DNA of 7,101 nucleotides from contig CAYJJK010000114.1 of the NCBI GenBank assembly GCA_964370445.1, positions 1-7,101 on the forward strand, written 5' to 3'. The stretch comes from JAAYCI01 sp964370445 (GTDB taxonomy: Bacteria; Bacillota; Clostridia; Oscillospirales; Ruminococcaceae). A program made the position numbers and the translations under genes. The notes beneath the pieces are model-generated. The model was given only the letters and a program-made list of their open reading frames with translations. It was not told the origin of the DNA and searched no databases. Below are positions 1 to 4,813 of this stretch, piece after piece; the stretch's first letter is position 1; each line of letters begins with the position of its first letter.

Positions 1-90
1 AGGTTGTGTCGACAATCGTGTTCAGTCGGCCTATTTTGGCACTTTTTCTGCCCAATGTATCTTAGGGGCAACCATTCCTATCTGCATAGC

Positions 91-301
91 AGTTCATGTC
101 AAAACTAAAAATCATGCCTTTGCCCCATGATATCTATATTGGAGCAGAAGAACAAGTGAGTGCGTCAAAATAGATATCATCGCTAAAAAACAGCGATAGA
201 AAATCTGTTTTGACGCATTTTTTGCGTGAAAAAGGCGATATTTTTCACTGCGTTTTTATGGATATCATCGGGCGTTTTGGGGTGCTTTTTTGACATGAAC
301 T
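91..301. repeat. 14-bp inverted repeat pair (91-104 / 288-301)
   Basis: The sequence agttcatgtcaaaa at 91-104 is matched exactly by its reverse complement at 288-301. The right arm begins ttttgaca and so shares its first seven bases with the ttttgacgca motif found elsewhere in this region, which suggests a related family of sites. It is interleaved with the 21-bp pair. Confidence 0.65.
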
Positions 302-368
302 ATCACACAAGAGAATTTTGAGAATTTTTGGGGTAAAATAGCCTAAAATGATATCTATTTTGACGCAC
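160..368. repeat. 21-bp perfect inverted repeat pair (160-180 / 348-368)
   Basis: Positions 160-180 are the exact reverse complement of 348-368, separated by 167 bp. Each arm joins two sub-motifs, ttttgacgca and atgatatctat. These also occur alone, at 208-217 and 127-137 respectively, so the arms are built from reusable units. That suggests protein binding sites rather than a chance palindrome. The arms are interleaved with the 14-bp inverted repeat at 91-104/288-301, so both pairs could not form cruciform or RNA stems at once without a pseudoknot. Confidence 0.75.
179..251 (+). repeat. Cluster of overlapping small hairpins
   Basis: Three stem-loops lie close together. At 179-197 atcgct pairs with agcgat around a 7-nt A-rich loop. 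At 213-227 acgca pairs with tgcgt around five T. At 226-248 gtgaaaaa pairs with tttttcac around ggcgata, extendable to 224/251 with one bulge. The second and third share bases 226-227 (224-227 if the third is extended), so they exclude each other. This is compatible with a switching leader RNA, but no promoter for such an RNA is clear. Confidence 0.4.
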
Positions 369-426
369 AATGAGAATTAGCACTGTGGGTGGCGCTTGGA
401 GCCATAAATAATTTTTTAAGAAAAAT

Positions 427-476
427 AGCGGTCGGGTTTAAGGAGTAAGGCACTCCAAAATCCGACCGCTTTTTTT
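427..476 (+). terminator. Strong intrinsic terminator upstream of the DUF4314 operon
   Basis: The arms 427-439 and 458-470 pair over 13 bp (agcggtcgg with ccgaccgct, then one G-U and three T-A pairs). An inner stem, ggagt 442-446 with actcc 452-456, closes a 5-nt loop, and a T-run follows at 471-476. Only about 15 bases separate the T-run from the ribosome binding site at 492-498. There is no room for a promoter between them, so transcription of the downstream genes must pass through this terminator. That would fit attenuation. Confidence 0.85.
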
Positions 477-504
477 ATTTCCAATAAAAACGAGGAGGTA
501 CAGC

Positions 505-597
505 ATGAGAGTTACATTCAAAACCAAGACCGGAAGCCCGTCCACCAATTCCCCTTTGCGAAAGGAGTCTGACTATGAATCATTTCCCAACAAGTGA
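505..597 (+). CDS. Small 30-residue ORF upstream of DUF4314 gene
   Basis: An ATG at 505 follows an excellent ribosome binding site (AGGAGG at 493-498, spacing 6) and opens a 30-codon frame ending in TGA at 595-597. The predicted peptide is basic, starts MRVTFKTKTG and has no transmembrane segment or cysteine motif. It overlaps the start of the DUF4314 gene (ATG at 575) by 23 bases in another frame, so the two are probably translationally coupled. The strength of the ribosome binding site is the main argument that it is real. It could be a leader peptide controlling the downstream gene, or a small ICE protein. I do not recognise the family. Confidence 0.5.
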   Translation: MRVTFKTKTGSPSTNSPLRKESDYESFPNK

Positions 598-1126
598 GCA
601 AGTGGAAAAAATCAAAGAGCAGTATCCGGTTGGAACAGTGGTAAAACTCATATCCATGCGTGACCCCTACTGCCCCGTGCCAAAAGGCACCCTCGGCGAA
701 GTTATGTATATTGATGACATCGGTAGCCTGATTATGAAATGGAGCAACGGACAAAGTTTGAATCTTTTGCCCTATGAGGACAGATTCGAGGTAATTTTAA
801 AGCCGGAGGAACTGTTGACGGTAAAAAACACAATCACCGGTAGCCAAAGCGAGGACTATGAAAATAAGATTGTCGTAATAAAAACCGAGTTGCTACTCGA
901 CACGCACCGTACCGCCCTCAACCAGCTGTGGACGGCAACGCACGGGCCGGGATGCCATGCCGATTCACCCGATGGCACCGTGCACCTTCAACACATCAAC
1001 GACGAAACCCTTGTATGCACTTCCTGCCGAAGCGATATATTGGGTGTCGCCAAAGATGACGTGGTGGAATTATTCTTGGATGAGCCGAAACATACACAAA
1101 CAATGGAAATGGGAGGGATTGGTTAA
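575..1126 (+). CDS. DUF4314 protein with C-terminal ICE-type extra domain
   Basis: The protein has 183 residues. Residues about 7-75 match the DUF4314 pattern: a QYPVGT-V-L segment at 17-25, the PVPKGTLGEV turn at 34-43, DDIG at 47-50, then MKWSNG and a late FEV at 71-73. This resembles a small SH3-like beta-barrel. DUF4314 proteins are common in Firmicute ICEs and plasmids; their biochemical role is unknown. Residues about 97-171 form a second segment with NQLW at 116-119 and a late DILGV (154-158), which recalls other short ICE proteins that are often separate genes, so this may be a fusion. The start is supported by AAAGGAG at 561-567 with 7-nt spacing. It overlaps the 30-codon ORF upstream and is followed by a terminator at 1211-1248. 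No catalytic motif is visible. Confidence 0.8.
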   Translation: MNHFPTSEQVEKIKEQYPVGTVVKLISMRDPYCPVPKGTLGEVMYIDDIGSLIMKWSNGQSLNLLPYEDRFEVILKPEELLTVKNTITGSQSEDYENKIVVIKTELLLDTHRTALNQLWTATHGPGCHADSPDGTVHLQHINDETLVCTSCRSDILGVAKDDVVELFLDEPKHTQTMEMGGIG

Positions 1127-1172
1127 TGAGACAGTGCGCCAGTTCGAAGCTATGATGCAAAGTGCAATTTGA
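1126..1172 (+). pseudogene. Possible remnant of a very short ICE peptide
   Basis: An ATG at 1126 overlaps the TAA of the DUF4314 gene and sits 9 bases after GGGAGG (1111-1116). Its own frame stops after 9 codons. If one G were missing after the ATG, the frame would read METVRQFEAMMQSAI and stop at 1170-1172, which looks more like a real peptide. The evidence is only the coupled start, the ribosome binding site and protein-like composition. It could equally be chance. Confidence 0.2.
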
Positions 1173-1191
1173 AAATGCCCATCTTAAAATA

Positions 1192-1200
1192 TGGTATAAA
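1192..1200 (+). promoter_or_regulatory. Candidate extended -10 promoter element
   Basis: TGG-TATAAA at 1192-1200 fits the extended -10 form (TGnTATAAT-like). The nearest -35-like hexamer, TTGAAA at 1169-1174, is 20 bases away, which is longer than ideal. Transcription would start near 1207, immediately before the terminator hairpin at 1211-1241. If real, this promoter drives the 1271 gene through that terminator. The call is weak. Confidence 0.3.
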
Positions 1201-1210
1201 CCCTGTAAAC

Positions 1211-1248
1211 CGCAGACAAGAGGAACTTCCTCAAGTCTGCGTTTTTTT
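1211..1248 (+). terminator. Intrinsic terminator between DUF4314 gene and 1271 gene
   Basis: cgcagac at 1211-1217 pairs with gtctgcg at 1235-1241. An AA/AA internal loop separates an inner gagg/cctc stem (1220-1223 with 1229-1232) closing a 5-nt loop, and seven T follow at 1242-1248. It ends the DUF4314 transcript. It also lies only six bases upstream of the ribosome binding site of the next gene (AAAGGAGG, 1254-1261), so it may act as an attenuator for that gene. Confidence 0.85.
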
Positions 1249-1270
1249 GCGTTAAAGGAGGAAAAACTGT

Positions 1271-1398
1271 ATGAGACTTAGCAATATTTCACCTCAGAAT
1301 TTCTTGTCCAGCTTGTCGCCAATCACACAGGCTTAAGCTACACAGATTTGCTCAGCGGGCAATACAAACTCCTCGTGGAACCTTTGGCCTTGCGATGA
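1271..1398 (+). pseudogene. Frameshifted 42-codon ICE gene
   Basis: A strong ribosome binding site (AAAGGAGG at 1254-1261, spacing 9) precedes ATG 1271. That frame stops after 21 codons, at a TAA around 1334. From 1294 a neighbouring frame carries a far more protein-like sequence, SEFLVQLVANHTGLSY followed by TDLLSGQYKLLVEPL, ending at TGA 1396-1398. Restoring one base near 1291-1293 (ACCTC to ACCCTC) joins both into a 42-residue product starting MRLSNISPSEFL. The end overlaps the next ATG (1395) as ATGA, the usual sign of coupling, which supports this reconstruction. The motif GQYKLLVEPL resembles short segments in other Firmicute ICE proteins, but I cannot name a function. Either the gene is broken or the base is a sequencing loss. 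Confidence 0.55.
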
Positions 1399-1922
1399 AA
1401 GGAGCGCAGGAGGCCGAAACCATTCGCTTGTATATGCCGCTAGAAGTGACCACCTACTATGAGGAAGATGAGTATGGTAGGTTTAGGCAAACCGAATACG
1501 AGGGAACGCTCCCACATTACGAGCTGGAACACTATGCAGATGAATTAAATGACTTCATCATCGGTGAGCAATCCGAAATAGGAAATGAGCGTGGGCTCAT
1601 GGAATATTACGGTAAAATGGATAGCCTAAACGCCAAGGTGCAAGCGTGCCACTTTGAAATTGAACAAGTGGACAGAACACTCTATGGCGTTGCTGTTTGC
1701 ACCTTAAATGCACCTCTTAACGCGAAAGAGCTTGAGGAATTCAAGGAAACCATAATTGGACAAGCAACGGACGGCGCGGGGGAAGGGATCGAGCAAAGAG
1801 GGTTTGACCTCGGTCAAAGAGATGTCTATGTCCACCTTTGGCAGAGTGATAGTGGGTGGTATTTGAAGACGGAAGAGGAAATGGGGTTTTCGGAGCAGGG
1901 CTTTGAGATGAACATGGGGTAA
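1395..1922 (+). CDS. Conserved-looking ICE accessory protein of unknown function
   Basis: The protein has 175 residues and is acidic and soluble, with no signal peptide or membrane segment. The likely N-terminal core starts around RLYMPLEVTTYY (11-22). A C-terminal part reads like a small alpha/beta domain (YGVAVCTLNAPLNAKELEEF, 97-116), with GAGEGIEQR at 128-135 and VYVHLWQSDSGWYLKTEEEM at 144-163. Proteins with this layout (polar N-terminus, GEGFEQR-like motif, HxW and late KTE) occur in accessory regions of gut Firmicute ICEs and are annotated as hypothetical. The ATG at 1395 overlaps the stop of the preceding broken gene (ATGA). It has no good ribosome binding site of its own, so translation by coupling is likely; ATG 1434 is an alternative start. 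The gene ends shortly before a shared terminator facing the XRE gene. Confidence 0.7.
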   Translation: MKGAQEAETIRLYMPLEVTTYYEEDEYGRFRQTEYEGTLPHYELEHYADELNDFIIGEQSEIGNERGLMEYYGKMDSLNAKVQACHFEIEQVDRTLYGVAVCTLNAPLNAKELEEFKETIIGQATDGAGEGIEQRGFDLGQRDVYVHLWQSDSGWYLKTEEEMGFSEQGFEMNMG

Positions 1923-1930
1923 AAGAAAAA

Positions 1931-1951
1931 GGCAAGATGCTATATCTCGCC
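1931..1951. terminator. Shared hairpin between convergent genes
   Basis: ggc-a-agat at 1931-1938 pairs with atct-c-gcc at 1944-1951 around a 5-nt loop, with one A/C mismatch. On the minus strand the hairpin is followed by TTTTTCTTTT (the complement of 1921-1930), a good terminator for the XRE gene. On the plus strand the tail is weaker (aacttttc), so termination of the 1395 gene is less certain. Confidence 0.6.
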
Positions 1952-1958
1952 AACTTTT

Positions 1959-2273
1959 CTATGGATTCAAACCCGTAAGCATTTCATGAATACATGCCTT
2001 ACGCTCGTCATTTTGTTTTCGATAAATCAAAAGAATATCCGATTCCTCTTTGCTGAGTTCTTCTGTACGCAAAGTCGATTTTACATCCGTTCGCTCAAGA
2101 ATGTAATCTATAGAAGCATCGAAAATATCTGCAAGTTTTACAAGCACATCGGCAGGTGGAACGGCTTTTCCGGTCTCGTAGCCGCTAATGGTTTCTTGAG
2201 ACAAACCTAGCTCCATGCCCAAGTTAAGTTGTGTCAGCTTTTTGTTCTCTCGCAATTGTTTCAATCTTTCCAA
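1959..2273 (-). CDS. XRE-family (Cro/CI-type) transcriptional repressor
   Basis: The product has 104 residues when started at TTG 2273. That start is preceded by GGGAGG (complement of 2281-2286) at 7-nt spacing, and it begins the conserved helix ERLKQLRENKKLTQ. Residues 3-58 form a classic HTH_3 domain: LTQLNLGMELGLSQETISGY contains the helix-turn-helix, followed by E-GKAVPPADVLVKLADIFDASIDYIL. Residues 60-104 are a charged helical tail, possibly for dimerisation. An upstream frame extension to 2303 runs through the ribosome binding site and is unlikely. The gene is divergent from the SLOG gene, and the 138-bp gap holds both promoters and repeated GGATATA half-sites. It therefore probably represses the SLOG-ArdA transcript and itself, as immunity-type repressors of mobile elements often do. 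Confidence 0.88.
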   Translation of the reverse strand: MERLKQLRENKKLTQLNLGMELGLSQETISGYETGKAVPPADVLVKLADIFDASIDYILERTDVKSTLRTEELSKEESDILLIYRKQNDERKACIHEMLTGLNP

Positions 2274-2308
2274 TGTACCACCTCCCAATATGGAAATTGT
2301 CAATATAA

Positions 2309-2314
2309 ATTATA
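2309..2314 (-). promoter_or_regulatory. Candidate -10 box of the XRE gene
   Basis: The minus-strand sequence is a perfect TATAAT (plus-strand ATTATA), about 36 bases upstream of the TTG start. It overlaps a GGATATA half-site (plus-strand TATATCC, 2311-2317), as expected for autoregulation. No good -35 hexamer is seen at 17-18 bases, so the promoter call rests on the -10 alone. Confidence 0.45.
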
Positions 2315-2325
2315 TCCCTAAATGG

Positions 2326-2354
2326 TTGACTGTTTCAGAAGTATAGGATATATT
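2326..2354 (+). promoter_or_regulatory. Sigma-A promoter of the SLOG-ArdA transcript
   Basis: TTGACT at 2326-2331 and TATATT at 2349-2354 are separated by 17 bases, close to consensus. It lies 58 bases upstream of ATG 2412 and reads towards the SLOG gene. The -10 overlaps the operator half-site at 2346-2352. Confidence 0.75.
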
Positions 2355-2375
2355 AAATATGGATTATATCCATAC
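2341..2375. promoter_or_regulatory. Imperfect inverted repeat, candidate XRE operator
   Basis: gtataggatata at 2341-2352 is matched by tatatccatac at 2365-2375 as an inverted repeat with one bulged base. The half-site GGATATA also occurs inverted at 2311-2317, over the -10 of the XRE gene. Three half-sites covering both divergent promoters are typical of a repressor controlling itself and its neighbour. That the XRE protein binds here is inference from position. Confidence 0.6.
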
Positions 2376-2411
2376 AACAAATAAGCGAAATTCATATATG
2401 GAGGGTTAAAC

Positions 2412-2921
2412 ATGAACCGAATTTTAGAAAGACAAACCACCCTCTGCTTCACCGGGCACCGTGCTCTCCCAGATGGTCAAGCACTCGAATCCCTCAAAAC
2501 ACGGCTTCTCGAAGAAATCGACAGTGCCATCACCGAGGGCTACACCACCTTCCTCTTTGGCTGTGCGATGGGCTTCGACCTTCTAGCTGCAGAATTTGTG
2601 TTGTACCGGAAAAAAGAAATCCACTTCCCCAGCCCCAAACCGCTTGCTCTTGTCGCCGTCCTCCCCTTTGAGGAACAAGCCAACCGCTATTCACAGGCCG
2701 ACAGAAAACGCTATTTCGATGAAATCTTGCCACACTGCGATGAGGTTATCACCTTGAGCACCCGATATCACGACAATTGCTTCAAAATTCGAAACCGCTA
2801 TCTCGTGGAGCACTCGTCCAAAGTCATCGCCTATTACGATGGGACGTTTCGCACCGGCACCGCCCAAACCGTTCGCATGGCCCAGCGCCTACATCTATCC
2901 ATCATCAACCTATACAAATGA
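2412..2921 (+). CDS. SLOG-family DUF1273 (YpsA-like) protein
   Basis: The protein has 169 residues. It shows the signature of the DUF1273/YpsA branch of the SLOG superfamily, Rossmann-like folds that bind nucleotides or nucleotide-derived ligands: CFTGHR at 12-17, the glycine-rich GCAMGFDLLAAE at 50-61, PFEEQ at 85-89, a central helix with the DEVITLS strand at 110-116, NRYLVEHSS at 128-136, YYDG at 141-144 and GTAQTVR at 149-155. Cytosolic; no membrane segment. In mobile elements such proteins are thought to sense or process nucleotide ligands; a specific reaction cannot be read from sequence. The start is well supported by GGAGGG at 2400-2405 with 6-nt spacing. The TGA lies inside the stem of a 15-bp hairpin, and the ArdA-like gene follows 45 bases later, so the two probably share a transcript under XRE control. 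Confidence 0.85.
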   Translation: MNRILERQTTLCFTGHRALPDGQALESLKTRLLEEIDSAITEGYTTFLFGCAMGFDLLAAEFVLYRKKEIHFPSPKPLALVAVLPFEEQANRYSQADRKRYFDEILPHCDEVITLSTRYHDNCFKIRNRYLVEHSSKVIAYYDGTFRTGTAQTVRMAQRLHLSIINLYK

Positions 2922-2949
2922 GCGCCGACAAACCGTCGGCGCTCATTTG
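2915..2949 (+). repeat. 15-bp perfect hairpin over the SLOG stop codon
   Basis: Arms 2915-2929 and 2935-2949 are perfectly complementary around the 5-nt loop aaacc. The stem contains the TGA at 2919-2921. No T-run follows (tttgcgtg), so it is a poor terminator by itself. It ends only four bases before the AAAGGG ribosome binding site (2954-2959) of the ArdA-like gene. It may protect mRNA, set relative expression, or terminate partly. Confidence 0.75.
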
Positions 2950-2966
2950 CGTGAAAGGGAAAATTT

Positions 2967-3644
2967 ATGAAAAAAATCCGTGTTTTTGTCAATCGCAGTG
3001 AACACATTCCCGCCGCCGAAATTTTTCTGCCCGCCAGCTATGAAGCCATCACCGATGCCTGCGAACAGGCTGGGTATCACCCCGACAATGTGCCGTTCCT
3101 CGGCTATCAGCTTGTGCCTGCCGGGTTTGCAACCAAAGACCCTGCGCCAAACGGCTACAATCTTTGGGAGTTGAATCATCTGGCAACGCTTCTCGATAAG
3201 ATGGACGACCTCGAAGAATTTGCCTTTGGCGGCGTTGTCCAATTGCAAGAGAGGACAGACACCCTCACGATTCCGGCACTTGTCAACATCGCCATGAATG
3301 TGGAGGCAAATTCCGCCGACGGCACAAACATCGGCTGTTACCCCGCGCAAAATGCCTATGAGCTTGGGGAATTCTATGTGGTCAATGACCTCATTCCCGA
3401 AATTGCGGGGCTGGATGGTGATGTGCACCAGTGGGTTCTTGACCATACAGACTTCAAACTCGTGGGCAAGGAAATCTGCCAGCAGGAAAATGGTGCCTTT
3501 GTAGATGGGGCCTATGTCACGGCAAATGCCAATCTACCGCAGTTATACGATGGGAAGTTTGAAATTCCACCGGAAAAACCATACATCTTTACTGTCTTTC
3601 ATAACTATGTCCCTTTAGCGATACATTTTCCTCGCTTGTTCTAG
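2967..3644 (+). CDS. ArdA-like antirestriction protein, C-terminus probably chimeric
   Basis: The protein has 225 residues and is strongly acidic. It follows the ArdA layout: an N-terminal beta domain starting KKIRVFVNR, a middle helical part with WELNHLATLLDKMDD (67-81), then LVNIAMNVE (105-113), ELGEFYVV (132-139) and the late ENGAFVDGAYV (174-184). ArdA proteins mimic B-form DNA and inhibit type I restriction enzymes, protecting incoming conjugative DNA. Family members are usually about 165-200 residues. The residues after about 208 (FTVFHNYVPLAIHFPRLF) look unlike the family and overlap the end of the minus-strand phage gene (stop at 3615), so the true C-terminus was probably lost at a junction near 3600-3615. 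The ATG follows AAAGGG at 7-nt spacing. It probably shares a transcript with the SLOG gene. The core of the protein looks intact, so activity is possible. Confidence 0.75.
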   Translation: MKKIRVFVNRSEHIPAAEIFLPASYEAITDACEQAGYHPDNVPFLGYQLVPAGFATKDPAPNGYNLWELNHLATLLDKMDDLEEFAFGGVVQLQERTDTLTIPALVNIAMNVEANSADGTNIGCYPAQNAYELGEFYVVNDLIPEIAGLDGDVHQWVLDHTDFKLVGKEICQQENGAFVDGAYVTANANLPQLYDGKFEIPPEKPYIFTVFHNYVPLAIHFPRLF

Positions 3645-4167
3645 CATCAAATTGTAAATAAGGTTGTTTTGTTGGCTTCCTTGGTTCCATTGGCTTAGGC
3701 CGGGCACGTTTCCACTGCTTGCTCTTGGTGCAAGGCTTTCACCTAGGTTTAATTGTCGTAGTGCTTGGGCTTGCTTTGCCGCCGCTCTAAGCGATTGAAA
3801 AGCCGGCAAGTCTGGTATATCCTCTAATGCCGGAATGTTTCCCAGATCTACCTCAAGAGATGCTAAATCTTCTTTTGTAAGTCCTGAGGTTTTGGTTTTG
3901 CTGCTTGAGCTTCATCCAGCTTTTTTTCCACTTCTCAATCTTGGCCTCGGCCTTGGCAATTTTTTCTTGTGTTGTCATTTCATCCTCCACTAGTTCCCAT
4001 TTTGTAATACTGCCAGCACACAAATCTTGAAAAGAATCATATACGGCACTTGGCACTCCATTGTCAAGCAAAAAAGCACCGCTTTCAACCTTATAAACTT
4101 TTCCGACAGTATATAGCAATCGACATCCGGCATCATGAATACACCGCATTCTCCAGCTATTGCCCAT
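3615..4167 (-). pseudogene. Phage SH3-like/coiled-coil protein with two frameshifts
   Basis: The start ATG 4167 has AGGGAG (complement of 4175-4180) at 7-nt spacing. Residues 1-63 form a small beta-rich domain (MRCIHDAGC, VGKVYKVESG, then a late KWELVEDE), like short phage proteins with an SH3-like fold. A coiled coil then begins, MTTQEKIAKAEAKIE. The frame is lost near 3931-3934, where the next frame reads EVEKKLDEAQAAKPK. It is lost again at the T-run 3890-3893, where the third frame reads TSGLTKEDLASLEVDLG and continues to the stop at 3615 (the end is EQARKMYR). One missing base at each point restores a 184-residue protein exactly, since the 553-base span plus two is divisible by three. 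The first frame alone stops at 3853. It is the last gene of the phage block; its function is unknown. Confidence 0.6.
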
Positions 4168-4379
4168 TATCTTTCTCCCTTTTTTTGTCCATAACTTCAC
4201 TTTTTAACATATCCTTTATTTCCCTCTTCAATTTGTCAACATCTTTCATATTGATTTTTGGTTCATACCCTATATCCGATAAAACAGTATCAACACTTGC
4301 CACACAAAGGCATAGGGTCAACCTCTAGGCTCAATACCTCGCGTTTTGTCAGTTCTTCTCCACACATATCACACTTCAT
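4157..4379 (-). pseudogene. Small CxxC (zinc-ribbon-like) phage protein, frame broken
   Basis: ATG 4379 follows AAGGAGG at 6-nt spacing, two bases after the yopX stop. The first frame encodes 29 residues ending at TGA 4290-4292, with CDMC at 3-6 and CGKC at 26-29, a pair that could hold one zinc ion. Just past that TGA a frame shifted by +1 is strongly protein-like: VDTVLSDIGYEPK, then a charged helix KLKREIKDMLKSEVMDKK, ending at TAG 4157-4159, 11 bases inside the next gene. A two-base loss, or one extra base, near 4290-4296 would join them into a product of about 74 residues. The short 29-residue form could still be made, so this may be a working small gene plus debris. Such small Cys-pair proteins are common in phage early regions; no function is known. 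Confidence 0.55.
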
Positions 4380-4380
4380 G

Positions 4381-4811
4381 TCAAACCTCCTTATCGTGGA
4401 TGTTGCCGATAACCTCACATTCTATGTGTTCAAGCTCTGTTTCTACCCACAATAGAATATCTTGATTCATACTGCATTCACTAATTTTTTTAAGTTGAAA
4501 ACCCCAGTGGTATTCTCTGTTAGGGTTTCCAAACTCAACACACGCCGTCCACATATCGCTTTTGCTATCACCAGCCCATTCCAAGCGCAAAACATCACCC
4601 TCGAAAATCTTAGTGCCGTGTTGGTCTTTGAGCCCTGTATTTGGCCTAAAGTGTCAATGTCTATCCACGTGGTTATCTGTGGTTCTCCAGCGGAATCAAT
4701 ATAGTGCCGGTCGTACTTTTCACCACTCACGAAATGTCGATAGTAGCCTTGCACCCACTCGCCTTTATTGTTTTCGTCTATCGACTTGGCTTTAAACAAA
4801 ATCTCTCGCAT
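4381..4811 (-). pseudogene. yopX: YopX-family phage protein with one-base frameshift
   Basis: The start ATG 4811 has AAGGAGG at 7-nt spacing; a TTG at 4817 lies too close to it. The N-terminal part has the YopX pattern MREILFKAKS, GEWVQGYY and later WIDIDTLGQ. The expected next motif, GLKD-NGTKIFEGDVLR, is present but in another frame (GLKDQHGTKIFEGDVLRLEW), continuing to CEVIGNIHDKEV and TGA at 4381. One missing base at 4639-4641 (CAATATA to CAAATA) explains everything and restores GQYTGLKD and a 143-residue protein, the normal family size. YopX proteins are beta-rich phage early proteins of unknown role, first seen in SPbeta. It lies two bases after the DUF1064 gene and is followed at once by the CxxC gene. 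In the unshifted frame it runs to a stop at 4467 with an unrelated tail. Confidence 0.8.
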
Positions 4812-4813
4812 TC

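Larger units (their letters stand above)
1..480. other. Non-coding region with interleaved repeats
   Basis: No convincing coding frame is seen on either strand here. The stretch holds several repeat families. A perfect 21-bp inverted repeat lies at 160-180 and 348-368, and a 14-bp inverted repeat at 91-104 and 288-301. The 11-mer atgatatctat occurs at 127-137 and 348-358, and inverted at 170-180. The 10-mer gatatcatcg occurs at 173-182 and 261-270. The 10-mer ttttgacgca occurs at 208-217 and 358-367, and inverted at 161-170. Local hairpins lie at 179-197 and 226-248. A 9-bp tandem repeat, gagaatttt, lies at 311-319 and 320-328. The region ends in a strong terminator at 427-476. It could hold regulator binding sites, an origin or transfer origin, or a long structured leader; sequence alone does not decide. 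Confidence 0.6.

Noticed and set aside
290..319. Sigma-A promoter starting from TTGACA at 290-295
   Set aside because: The -35 matches consensus, but no acceptable -10 lies 16-18 bases downstream (gaattt or aatttt), and the hexamer is part of an inverted repeat.
127..368. CRISPR-like array
   Set aside because: The repeats vary in orientation, spacing and length, and there are no unit-length spacers or cas genes.
2274..2303. Earlier TTG start for the XRE repressor
   Set aside because: The extra ten codons translate the ribosome binding site itself; the TTG at 2273 has ideal spacing and matches where HTH proteins begin.
2943..3446. Minus-strand frame of 167 codons opposite the ArdA-like gene
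   Set aside because: It lies inside the ArdA-like coding region, has no good ribosome binding site and no recognisable motif. The plus-strand frame has clear family features.
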